Source: Bacteroidota bacterium | Lineage (GTDB): Bacteria; Bacteroidota; Ignavibacteria; Ignavibacteriales; Melioribacteraceae | Direction: 5' to 3' | NCBI GenBank assembly: GCA_018818165.1 | Contig: JAHISP010000054.1 | Coordinates: 1-64,000, forward strand | DNA length: 64,000 bases | Shown here: positions 1-8,860 of the stretch, piece by piece | How positions within the stretch are numbered: the stretch's first letter is position 1 | Layout of the letters: each line of letters starts with the position of its first letter | Position numbers and translations under genes: made by a program | Notes under the pieces: generated by a model | Seen by the model: the letters and a program-made list of their open reading frames with translations, nothing else | What the model was told of the DNA's origin: nothing | The model's database searches: none

Positions 1-2
1 AT

Positions 3-1218
3 TCAACACTACAGAATGCGTTGACACCATCTGCTACATGGTCACATAAAGGAAATCATTTTGGTTATGAGTTCACACCAAGAACTGGAAATGGAACAAT
101 GGCAAATGGTGGTGGCGGAGCAGGAACAGTATGGACAGTAAATAATGGAAACTGGGCAAGTACATGGAGCAATGGCGGTGGTCCAATAGCTGCAGTAAAT
201 CAAGCTCCAAGGAATGCGGAAATAAAACAAGGCAAATATGATTTTGCAATATCTGTAAGATCAGTTGATGATACCACAAATGAAGTAAAATGGTACATGA
301 TTGCAAAAGATAATAGTTACTGGTTTGGCGGAACAGTCATTGATAAATCGACCACAAAGAAATTTAACAGTGTTATCTTTGGTATCAATGAAGTTGAATA
401 TACAGCATTTAATGTAATAGCTATGAAAGTAGATCTTGGAGATCCAATCATAGTGCCAGAAGCACCATGGCAATCATACTATATTGATCAATGGGGCTTA
501 TCAGCCGAATATAATACACTTTGGCCAATATTGAACGATACCAACACTTTAGTTGGCGATGCCTCAATGGGAGGTGATGTAGTAAGCGGCTGGAAAGGAT
601 TGCAAGGTGGATTTGGACAGGATGTAAGTATTACTACAGAAAAAGCAGTAATAGTAAAAGGACAAATAGAATTTGTTGGTGCCGATGCAGGCGATGCTTA
701 TACAGTACTCCGTTATGCATTAACCTATCAAGATAGTAATTCAACACTACAAAATGCATTAACAGACTCAGCTACATGGTCACATAAAGGAAATCATTTT
801 GGTTATGAGTTTACTCCAAGAACTGGAAATGGAACAATGGCTAATGGTGGTGGCGGAGCAGGAACAGTATGGACAGTAAATAATGGAAACTGGGCAAGTA
901 CTTGGAGTAATGGCGGTGGTCCAATAAATGCAGTAAATCAAGCTCCACGAAATGCGGAAATAGTAGCTGGTAAATATAACTTTGCAATATCAGTAATATC
1001 AATTGATGATACAACAAATGAAGTTAAATGGTATATGATAGAAAAAGATAACAAATATTGGTTCGGTGGAACAACTCAAGGTAAATCCACAACCAAAAAA
1101 TTTAATAGTCTTATCTTTGGTGTCAATGAAGTTGAATATACAGCATTTAATGTAATAGCTATGAAAGTAGATCTTGGAGATCCAATCGAAGTACCAAAAG
1201 CACCATGGGATGATTTCT
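3..1218 (+). repeat. Direct tandem DNA repeat, period 738 bp
   Basis: Bases 3-480 and 741-1218 are nearly identical at DNA level with an exact offset of 738 bp (246 codons), so the frame is kept. Most differences are scattered single bases. The spacer 481-740 has no near-identical partner in the window; its counterpart for the first unit would lie left of the edge. The low divergence points to recent duplication or gene conversion within the repeat protein. Confidence 0.85.
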
Positions 1219-2213
1219 ATGTAGACAAATGGGGAATTTATGGTGGTAATAATGGCGGTTGGAATTTAACACCAGGTGAATTTACAGGAAATGTTGATTT
1301 CAACGGAACAGCAGCACCTACAGGTATGGCAGTTGTTCGTGGTGATTTGGGAACAATTACTCCAGAACCTGATGTAGATATTTTTGTTCTAAAAGGTGAT
1401 ATAATTTTAGAAGGTGGTGGATTTGATGCTTCTTCAAGTCTTCGTTTTGGACTATTCAAAGGTGATAATGCTGGATCAGTTGATTCATTAGCAAATGGTT
1501 ACAACTGGAATGGCACTGATGATGGTAATTCGGGTTATTTGATATTAGCTCAAGAAGGAAGTAATAACACTGAAACTTGGAGTAATGGAGCTGGAAACTG
1601 GGGTAGAGTAACAAACGATGTATGGTCTAATTATAGTGCTGGTACTTCTCTTGGTGATTGGGCACCATTAAAAACAACTGGAGGAGCAGGAACATATAAA
1701 TTTGCTATTTGTGTTGCTCCTAAAGGTGATGGAACATCAAAAGTTCTTTGGACACTAAAGAAAGCAGATGGCTCTTATAATATGGAAGGTGGCGTAGTTG
1801 ATAACGCACCTGTATTATCTTTTAATAGTTTTGTTGTTGGTATTGGAAATGGTGCTACAGCAACAACAATGTTATTGAGAGATGTACAAGCTACTATGGC
1901 TGCTGAACCTATAATACTTGATGTTGAAGAAATTAAATCATCTATTCCAACTCAGTTTGCTCTTAGTCAAAACTATCCAAACCCATTCAATCCATCTACT
2001 ACAATTGAATTTGCATTACCAAAAACTAGTGATGTTAAAATTACTGTGTATAATATTCTAGGTAGTGAAGTAGGTCAATTAGTTAGTGGTGTACATAATG
2101 CTGGATATTATAAAGTGAGCTTTGATGCTTCAAACCTAGCTTCTGGAATTTATTTCTATTCTATAAAAGCTGGAGATTTTGCGAGCGTTAAGAAATTAGT
2201 TTTATTGAAATAA
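3..2213 (+). CDS. Secreted tandem-repeat protein with T9SS sorting domain (5' end outside window)
   Basis: The reading frame is open to the left edge. It begins in the middle of a repeat unit, because the first codons match the interior of the second unit, so the gene is truncated by the window. About 246-residue units follow: two nearly identical copies rich in Gly, Asn, Trp and Tyr, then a diverged third unit ending near residue 640. The last ~80 residues form a T9SS type A sorting domain (NYPNPFNPSTT, then VYNILG, then SGIYFYSIK and a Lys-rich end). The product is therefore expected on or outside the cell surface. I do not recognise the repeat family. Its place just upstream of the xylan enzymes suggests, as inference only, a carbohydrate-binding or adhesive role. 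A strong terminator follows the stop codon. Confidence 0.8.
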   Translation, partial: STLQNALTPSATWSHKGNHFGYEFTPRTGNGTMANGGGGAGTVWTVNNGNWASTWSNGGGPIAAVNQAPRNAEIKQGKYDFAISVRSVDDTTNEVKWYMIAKDNSYWFGGTVIDKSTTKKFNSVIFGINEVEYTAFNVIAMKVDLGDPIIVPEAPWQSYYIDQWGLSAEYNTLWPILNDTNTLVGDASMGGDVVSGWKGLQGGFGQDVSITTEKAVIVKGQIEFVGADAGDAYTVLRYALTYQDSNSTLQNALTDSATWSHKGNHFGYEFTPRTGNGTMANGGGGAGTVWTVNNGNWASTWSNGGGPINAVNQAPRNAEIVAGKYNFAISVISIDDTTNEVKWYMIEKDNKYWFGGTTQGKSTTKKFNSLIFGVNEVEYTAFNVIAMKVDLGDPIEVPKAPWDDFYVDKWGIYGGNNGGWNLTPGEFTGNVDFNGTAAPTGMAVVRGDLGTITPEPDVDIFVLKGDIILEGGGFDASSSLRFGLFKGDNAGSVDSLANGYNWNGTDDGNSGYLILAQEGSNNTETWSNGAGNWGRVTNDVWSNYSAGTSLGDWAPLKTTGGAGTYKFAICVAPKGDGTSKVLWTLKKADGSYNMEGGVVDNAPVLSFNSFVVGIGNGATATTMLLRDVQATMAAEPIILDVEEIKSSIPTQFALSQNYPNPFNPSTTIEFALPKTSDVKITVYNILGSEVGQLVSGVHNAGYYKVSFDASNLASGIYFYSIKAGDFASVKKLVLLK

Positions 2214-2220
2214 TACTTTC

Positions 2221-2249
2221 TCTGAGCTTCACATAAAGGGTAGCTCAGA
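2221..2249 (+). other. Small stem-loop after repeat-protein gene
   Basis: TCTGAGCT at 2221-2228 pairs with AGCTCAGA at 2242-2249, giving an 8-bp perfect stem just after the stop codon. There is no T-tract, so it is more likely an mRNA-end structure than the terminator itself. Confidence 0.4.
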
Positions 2250-2282
2250 TGGTGTTAAAATACTGTAACGTAATAAAATGGT

Positions 2283-2335
2283 GATGACCGTACCCTATAA
2301 TATGCCTCCTTGTTATAGGGTGCGGTTATCTTTTT
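2283..2335 (+). terminator. Rho-independent terminator
   Basis: Bases 2283-2300 pair with 2313-2330 in an 18-bp stem, perfect except for two G-U type wobble positions. The stem closes a 12-nt loop and is followed directly by TTTTT at 2331-2335. It separates the upstream repeat-protein transcript from the GH10 xylanase gene. Confidence 0.85.
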
Positions 2336-2383
2336 AAGAGATTAGAAAAGTTAGTTGTTAATATTAAAAAAAAGGATTATGTA

Positions 2384-3991
2384 ATGGCAAAGTTTATAGT
2401 ACATGCAAAAGAATTATTTTATCATATTTTTAGTAAAAATATGATAAAATTGTTATTTGTTATCTCTTTGTCATGGATAATTTTACACAATACAATTAAT
2501 GCACAGCCATTAACTGATGGATCTAATAAATTTTTAGGGGCTGCAACAGGTAGTGAAATATTTAGGTATTTTAATGATTACTGGAACCAAATGACTCCTG
2601 GAAATGCCGGTAAATGGGGGTCAGTTGAATATGCTAGAGGACAATATTCTTGGACATATTTGGATAAATTATACAACTTCTGCCAAAGCAGAGATTTGCT
2701 ATTTAAAGAACACACACTTGTATGGGGAAGTCAGCAACCTTCATGGATATCTTCAATGGATTCAGCAAGCCAAAGGGAAGCGATTGAAGATTGGTTTCGT
2801 TTACTTGGCGAAAGATATCCAAATATGAAACTTGTTGATGTTGTTAATGAACCACTGCACTCACCTCCATCATATAAAAATGCACTTGGCGGTGATGGTG
2901 AAACAGGATGGGATTGGGTGATATCTTCTTTTGAATTGGCACGACAATATATGCCCGACTCAGCGAAATTAATATTAAATGAATACAATATTTTAGGTAA
3001 CTCAACTAATACGAGTAATTATCTGGAAATAATAAATTTGCTTAAAGAAAGAAATTTAATTGATGGAGTTGGAATTCAAGGGCATTATTTTGAATTTAGA
3101 AGTGGTTTGGATGAAACTAGCAACGTGTATGTTTATAGTATTAGCACAATAAAATCAAATCTTGATAGAATAGCGGAAACAGAGATTCCAATTTACATAA
3201 CGGAATTTGATATTGACGAACCAAATGATCAAAACCAGCTTGAGCAATATAAAATATACTTCCCAATATTTTGGGAGCATAAAGCTGTAAAAGGAATTAC
3301 GTTTTGGGGTTTTATTGAAGGTGATGTTTGGTCAACTCATCCAGATACATATTTATTATTAGCTGATGGAACAGAAAGACCTGCTCTAACTTGGATGAGA
3401 AATTATATTAAACTTCCCAAAATTCCAACTCTCTTAGAACCAAGTTTAAATACTACTACAAATAGAAACCCTATTTTAAGTTGGAGTGAATCTCTTTCAG
3501 CAGATAAATACAATTTACAAGTTTCGCCAAATAGAAATTTTTCTCAGCTTGTGATTGACACAGTTCTAGTAGACACAATATTTTCAATTGATTCATTAGA
3601 AGCAAACACAAGATATTATTGGAAAGTAAGTGCAGCTAATGGATTTGGCTCAAGTGAATTCTCTAGTTTTAGTTACTTTTCAACTAATGATATTATTTTA
3701 GGTTTATGTGATAATTACGAAATTAAAAATGAGCTAGTACTGTATCAGAATTATCCAAATCCGTTTAATCCAGTTACAACTATTAGCTTTAGTTTAACTC
3801 AAAATGGAAATGTAAATATTTCATTATTTGATGAACTTGGAAGGAAAATTACAAAAATCATTGATGGATATTATATAAAAGGGAATCATTCAATAAAATT
3901 TGATGGCTCAAATTTAGCGTCGGGTATGTATTTTTATATGATGAAAGCTGAAAATTCAATAAGGACAAAAAAAATAATAATTCTTAAATAG
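2384..3991 (+). CDS. GH10 endo-1,4-beta-xylanase with FnIII-like domain and T9SS sorting domain
   Basis: 535 residues. The hydrophobic stretch around residues 20-40 ending NAQ is a signal peptide. Residues ~45-345 are a GH10 catalytic domain with acid/base Glu156 in VVNEP and nucleophile Glu274 in ITEFD. Residues ~346-435 look like a fibronectin-type III domain, and ~450-535 are a T9SS sorting domain (QNYPNPFNP). It should cut the xylan backbone outside the cell. AAAGGA at 2371-2376, seven bases before ATG 2384, supports this start; an internal ATG at 2441 (MIKLL) would also leave a good signal peptide. It is the first enzyme of the xylan locus and lies after a strong terminator, so it probably has its own promoter. 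Confidence 0.93.
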   Translation: MAKFIVHAKELFYHIFSKNMIKLLFVISLSWIILHNTINAQPLTDGSNKFLGAATGSEIFRYFNDYWNQMTPGNAGKWGSVEYARGQYSWTYLDKLYNFCQSRDLLFKEHTLVWGSQQPSWISSMDSASQREAIEDWFRLLGERYPNMKLVDVVNEPLHSPPSYKNALGGDGETGWDWVISSFELARQYMPDSAKLILNEYNILGNSTNTSNYLEIINLLKERNLIDGVGIQGHYFEFRSGLDETSNVYVYSISTIKSNLDRIAETEIPIYITEFDIDEPNDQNQLEQYKIYFPIFWEHKAVKGITFWGFIEGDVWSTHPDTYLLLADGTERPALTWMRNYIKLPKIPTLLEPSLNTTTNRNPILSWSESLSADKYNLQVSPNRNFSQLVIDTVLVDTIFSIDSLEANTRYYWKVSAANGFGSSEFSSFSYFSTNDIILGLCDNYEIKNELVLYQNYPNPFNPVTTISFSLTQNGNVNISLFDELGRKITKIIDGYYIKGNHSIKFDGSNLASGMYFYMMKAENSIRTKKIIILK

Positions 3992-4019
3992 TGTCAAATG
4001 ACCACAGGAAGTGGTATAA
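3989..4019 (+). repeat. Post-stop intergenic repeat, copy A
   Basis: The bases from the stop codon TAG onward (TAGTGTCAAATGACCACAGG...) closely match those after the stop of the CotH gene at 24100-24125. Most positions are identical and the differences are mainly transitions. The copy contains a short inverted repeat, ACCAC...GTGGT. Both copies follow T9SS sorting-domain genes. Confidence 0.5.
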
Positions 4020-4057
4020 TAATAAATATTAATTACCATAAAATATGAGATACAAAA

Positions 4058-5677
4058 ATGAAAAAGAAAGTCCTATTCGTATTCCTACTTTTTATTTCCA
4101 TTGCAACATACTCGCAAAATAAAATACCACATTTAAACAGAAAAGGTAATGCAACTCAATTAATTGTGAAAGGAAAACCTTTTCTTATTCTTGGTGGTGA
4201 ACTTGGTAATTCATCTTTTACTAGTTTAGAATATATGGAACCAATATGGCCAAAATTAAAAAAGATGAATTTGAATACAGTTTTAGCACCTATTTTTTGG
4301 GAATTAATTGAACCTGTAGAAGGAGAATTCGATTTTGATTTATATGATCAATTAATAATTGAAGCTCGAAAACATGATCTAAAATTGAGTTTCTTATGGC
4401 TTGCTACTTGGAAAAACAGTATGTCAAGTCATGTGCCTTCATGGGTAAAATTAGATCAGGAGAGATTTCCAAGAGTAAAAGATGATAAAGGAATAAGCCA
4501 AGAAATATTGAGTCCTTTCAGCCCAGAGAATCTGAAAATGGATATCAAGGCATTTAAAGCACTAATGCAACACATAAAAGAGTTTGATGAAGAAGAAAAT
4601 ACTGTGATAATGATGCAACCCGAAAATGAAATTGGTATGTTACCATCTGCAAGGGATCATAGCATTTTAGCAAATCAATACTTTGAGAAGAATGTCCCAG
4701 CAGAACTAATACAATATTTAAAAATCAATAAATCAATACTAGTGCCAGAATTCAAAGAAGTTTGGGCAAAGAACGGTTATAAAGAAACTGGAACATGGGA
4801 AGAAATATTTGGAAAAAGTGTTAACACAGATGAAATATTTATGGCTTGGTACTTTGCAAAATTTACAGATGAAGTAACTAAAGCTGGAAAGGAAGCCTAT
4901 CCCTTGCCAATGTATGTTAATGCCGCATTAAACCGACCGGGAAAACTGCCAGGAGAATATCCAAGCGCTGGTCCTTTGCCACACTTAATGGATATTTGGA
5001 AAGCTGGTGGTCAATCAATTGATTTTCTTTCACCAGATTTTTATAATCCCGATCTTGAACATTGGTGCGATTTATATACTCGCCAGAATAATCCACTGTT
5101 TGTACCTGAACATCGCTTTGATAGTACAGTTGCTGCAAAAGCTGCATTTATCTTTGGTCATTATGAGGCAATTGGCTTTTCTCCATTCTCAATTGAAACA
5201 ACTGATTCAGTTATATCTGAACCATTTGGAAAGATCTATGGTTTGTTAAATCAATTAGCTCCAATAATCACTGCAAATCAAGGGCAGGATAGAATTGATG
5301 GAGTTCTTTTTGAAAATGAAAGTCAAGAAAGCATTTTAAGATTTGGCGACTATGAGTTTACAGTAAAACATAGTTATACTTTAGGGTATGAAAAAAAATC
5401 TAAAAATAAAGAATGGGATATTGCCGGAGCTCTTATTGTTCAAACAAAAGAAAATGAATTTTATGTTCTTGGGTCTGGAGTTGTAATAACATTCAAAAAT
5501 ATTAAAAACCCAGATTCAATAGTAGGAATATTAAAAGTTGATGAAGGGAGATTTGAAAACGGCGAGTGGAAAGTTATTAGACATATGAATGGCGACCAAA
5601 TTCATCAAGGAAGACATGTTCGAACTTTCTTAGAAGATTATTCGATACAAAGATTTGAATTGTACAATTATGAATGA
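4058..5677 (+). CDS. GH35-like beta-galactosidase family protein with DUF5597
   Basis: 539 residues with a clear signal peptide (MKKKVLFVFLLFISIATYSQ). Residues ~28-400 form a (beta/alpha)8 barrel of the GH35-like type, with candidate acid/base Glu191 in QPENEIG and candidate nucleophile Glu351 in VPEHRFD. Residues ~400-539 match the DUF5597 beta-sandwich usually found at the C-terminus of this family. Characterised relatives remove beta-linked galactose; xylan side chains can carry galactose, so a periplasmic or surface debranching role fits the locus. There is no T9SS domain. The exact substrate is not readable from the sequence. Confidence 0.82.
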   Translation: MKKKVLFVFLLFISIATYSQNKIPHLNRKGNATQLIVKGKPFLILGGELGNSSFTSLEYMEPIWPKLKKMNLNTVLAPIFWELIEPVEGEFDFDLYDQLIIEARKHDLKLSFLWLATWKNSMSSHVPSWVKLDQERFPRVKDDKGISQEILSPFSPENLKMDIKAFKALMQHIKEFDEEENTVIMMQPENEIGMLPSARDHSILANQYFEKNVPAELIQYLKINKSILVPEFKEVWAKNGYKETGTWEEIFGKSVNTDEIFMAWYFAKFTDEVTKAGKEAYPLPMYVNAALNRPGKLPGEYPSAGPLPHLMDIWKAGGQSIDFLSPDFYNPDLEHWCDLYTRQNNPLFVPEHRFDSTVAAKAAFIFGHYEAIGFSPFSIETTDSVISEPFGKIYGLLNQLAPIITANQGQDRIDGVLFENESQESILRFGDYEFTVKHSYTLGYEKKSKNKEWDIAGALIVQTKENEFYVLGSGVVITFKNIKNPDSIVGILKVDEGRFENGEWKVIRHMNGDQIHQGRHVRTFLEDYSIQRFELYNYE

Positions 5678-5959
5678 TGGAATATCTACACGTTCGTGAT
5701 TTGAGAAATAGCTTGAAGTAAATAATAACATAAGAATATTATTGATTTAATTGGAGATTGAGTTACAAATTAACTGTACTAATTTTGTTAGAAATTTAAA
5801 ATGACAATGTAGATAATTTGAAAGAAGTTTGTGCTTACTATTTAAAAATTATCAATTCCAATAGGTTTAGAACAACCTAAATATAATCTTGGATATTAAG
5901 TGATTCATTAACCAAGCTCAAAAGTGAAAAATGAAAATTTGAAATTAAATATAAGTATT

Positions 5960-8734
5960 ATGAAAAAATTAAATAATTGTAAATTCAACTTCCTCAAAGA
6001 AAGTGTTGCTTTAGCAATTTGGGCTTCATTATTTGTACTTATCACTTTACCATTAAATGCTCAAACAAAAAGTAGTAATGGTGAGAAAGTTTTAAGAGAA
6101 AGAATATCAATAAATGATAACTGGAAATTCTACAAATATAATGCAAATGAAAAAACAGACGATTTGATTTACGATATACGACCTGAAGTAAAAGAATATC
6201 AAGATGAAAAACCTGCAGATTCAAAACCTACAGAAGCTGAAGACGTTGAAATAACTCAAAAGGTACTTAAGGAATGGATTTTGCCTTCTGGTAATAATTT
6301 TATTAAGGATACAAATAAACATTATATTCGTCCAGAAGGTAATCCAGGCAATAATTTTCCTTTTGTGCAGAGTGAATTCAACGACAATTTGTGGGAGAGT
6401 GTTAATCTTCCTCATGATTGGGCAATTAAGGGCCCTTTTTATGAAGGATCTAATCCAGAGGTTGGTGGCGGAATGGGACGTTTACCAAGTCAGGGTATTG
6501 CCTGGTATAGAAGGAAACTTGATATTCCAGTTTCTGACTCAGGTAAATCAATATTTTTAGATATAGATGGTGCAATGTCGTACGCAATGGTTTGGTTAAA
6601 TGGAAAGCTAGTTGGCGGTTGGCCTTATGGATATTCATCATGGCGCGTTGATCTTACTCCATACATAAAATATGATGAGGAAAATCAAATTGCTATTCGA
6701 TTGGATAATCCAAATAATTCTATGCGCTGGTATCCTGGTGGTGGAATCTACCGAAATGTATGGTTAACAAAAGTTAATCCAGTCCATGTAGCTCAATGGG
6801 GAACTTTTATAACTTCAGCAGATGTATCAATGGATTCAGCAAAGATAAACATTGAGATTACAGTCGAAAATGATTCAAAAGAAAATGTTGTAATCACAAC
6901 AGTAACTAAGATATTTGAATTAAGTCCAGATGATAAAAAAACAGGTAATGCTGTATCTGATTTTGACCCAATTAAAATAACTATAGCTCCAGGTAAGAAA
7001 AATAAAGTTGAAAATTTTGTTATTTTAAGAAATCCAAAATTGTGGGGACCGCCACCAACACAAGTTCCAAATAGATATGTAGCTGTTACAACTTTATGGC
7101 AAAATGAAAAACAAATTGATCATTATGAAACTAAATTCGGTATTCGCTCGCTTAGGTTTGATCCAAACTCAGGTATTTATGTTAATGGTGAATTAGCAAA
7201 AATAAAAGGTGTTAACCAGCATCATGATTTAGGAGCTTTGGGTACTGCATTTAATACTCGTGCTGCAGAGCGTCAACTCGAAATACTTCGTGAGATGGGA
7301 TGCAACGCAATCCGTACAGCACATAATCCTCCAGCCCCGGAGTTACTAGAATTGACAGATAGAATGGGTTTTCTTGTTATGGATGAAGCTTTTGATATGT
7401 GGGTAAGAAAAAAAAATCCACTCGATTTTCATCTCATTTTCCAAGATTGGTACGAACAAGATTTGCGTTCTATGATTCGACGCGATAGAAACAATCCATC
7501 TGTAATTATGTGGAGTTATGGCAATGAAGTTGGGGAACAATATACTGATGTGGAAGGTGCTGAGATAGCAAAACGATTGAATGAAATAATTAAAGAAGAG
7601 GATACAACCAGACAAACAACAAGCGCTATGAACTGGGCTAAATCGTATATGCCTTTTCCTACTGTGATGGATGTAGTAAGTCTTAATTACCAAGGTGAAG
7701 GAATTCGTCAAGATTCATTCTTTGAAGGGACAGAACGTATTCGTACGGCACCATCATATGATGATTATCACAAAAAATTTCCAAATAAAGTAATTCTTAC
7801 CAGCGAATCTGCTTCTGCATTCAGCAGTCGAGGAATTTATTTGTTTCCTGTTGCAAATGAAATAAGCACATATGTCCGAGACGGCAGAGGTGGTGATTCA
7901 AATATTCATCAGGTAAGTTCTTATGAACTATATGCTGTTGACTTCGGCTCCTCAGCGGATAAAGTTTTTAGAGCAATTGACAAACATCCGTTTGTTGCTG
8001 GAGAGTTTGTCTGGAATGGTTTTGACTACATTGGTGAACCAACTCCATATTATGAAGCCAGAAGTTCATATTCGGGAATTATTGATCTTGCGGGATTTAA
8101 GAAAGACCGTTTTTATCTTTACCAAGCAAAATGGCGACCAGAACTGCCAATGGTACATATTCTCCCACATTGGAATTGGCAAGAACGTATTGGAGAAGTT
8201 ACACCAGTGCATGTTTTTACTTCTGGAGATGAAGCTGAATTGTTTCTTAACGGTGTTTCGCAAGGTAGAAAGAAAAAGGGAGAGTATGAATATCGTCTTC
8301 GTTGGGATGATGTAATTTATGAACAGGGTGAAGTTAAAGCTGTAGCCTACAAGAATGGTGAGAAATGGGCTGAAGAAATTGTTAAAACTACAGCAGAGCC
8401 AGCTAAGTTGGAAATAATTGCAGATCGTAATAAAATTTTAGCTGATGGAAAGGATTTGGTATTTATCACAGTTCGAGTAACAGATATTAAAGGTCTTACA
8501 GTGCCACAAACCAACAACCTAATTGAATTTGAAATTGATGGTCCTGGTGAAATTGTGGCTACAGATAATGGTGATCCAACTAGCTTTGTCCCTTTTCCTT
8601 CACAAGAAAGAGAAGCATTTAATGGTTTAGCTTTGGTTATTATTCGCTCAAAGTCTGGAGATTCAGGTTCAATAACGGTTAGAGCAAAATCAGCAGGACT
8701 TAAGGAAGCTCAAATAATAATTGGAAGTAAATAA
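5960..8734 (+). CDS. GH2 beta-galactosidase-type enzyme with DUF4982
   Basis: ATG 5960 begins a typical signal peptide (ending LPLNAQ); an in-frame GTG at 5924 would add 12 residues in front of it and has no ribosome site. From ATG the protein has 924 residues. In order: N-terminal sugar-binding sandwich (to ~245), immunoglobulin-like domain (~280-390), TIM barrel with acid/base Glu523 in SYGNEVG and candidate nucleophile Glu616 in SESAS, then DUF4982 and a C-terminal GH2 domain. The clade contains beta-galactosidases and related exo-enzymes, so the substrate is uncertain. The 250-bp gap before it holds no gene. It probably works on galactosyl or similar decorations of xylan. Confidence 0.85.
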   Translation: MKKLNNCKFNFLKESVALAIWASLFVLITLPLNAQTKSSNGEKVLRERISINDNWKFYKYNANEKTDDLIYDIRPEVKEYQDEKPADSKPTEAEDVEITQKVLKEWILPSGNNFIKDTNKHYIRPEGNPGNNFPFVQSEFNDNLWESVNLPHDWAIKGPFYEGSNPEVGGGMGRLPSQGIAWYRRKLDIPVSDSGKSIFLDIDGAMSYAMVWLNGKLVGGWPYGYSSWRVDLTPYIKYDEENQIAIRLDNPNNSMRWYPGGGIYRNVWLTKVNPVHVAQWGTFITSADVSMDSAKINIEITVENDSKENVVITTVTKIFELSPDDKKTGNAVSDFDPIKITIAPGKKNKVENFVILRNPKLWGPPPTQVPNRYVAVTTLWQNEKQIDHYETKFGIRSLRFDPNSGIYVNGELAKIKGVNQHHDLGALGTAFNTRAAERQLEILREMGCNAIRTAHNPPAPELLELTDRMGFLVMDEAFDMWVRKKNPLDFHLIFQDWYEQDLRSMIRRDRNNPSVIMWSYGNEVGEQYTDVEGAEIAKRLNEIIKEEDTTRQTTSAMNWAKSYMPFPTVMDVVSLNYQGEGIRQDSFFEGTERIRTAPSYDDYHKKFPNKVILTSESASAFSSRGIYLFPVANEISTYVRDGRGGDSNIHQVSSYELYAVDFGSSADKVFRAIDKHPFVAGEFVWNGFDYIGEPTPYYEARSSYSGIIDLAGFKKDRFYLYQAKWRPELPMVHILPHWNWQERIGEVTPVHVFTSGDEAELFLNGVSQGRKKKGEYEYRLRWDDVIYEQGEVKAVAYKNGEKWAEEIVKTTAEPAKLEIIADRNKILADGKDLVFITVRVTDIKGLTVPQTNNLIEFEIDGPGEIVATDNGDPTSFVPFPSQEREAFNGLALVIIRSKSGDSGSITVRAKSAGLKEAQIIIGSK

Positions 8735-8860
8735 ATAAAGAAGATTTTTAAAAATATTTGAAATGTTTTACATGTTCATTTATTTGAATAGGTCAAGGTA
8801 AATTAAAAAAAGTAGTTATAATGTTTATATATAAAGTCTTTTTATAAGGATGAGGAGCAA

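Noticed and set aside
3-1218. Repeats considered as a CRISPR or mobile element
   Set aside because: Period is 738 bp, in frame, and entirely coding; no short spaced repeats and no transposase. I saw no CRISPR array or insertion-sequence gene anywhere in the window.
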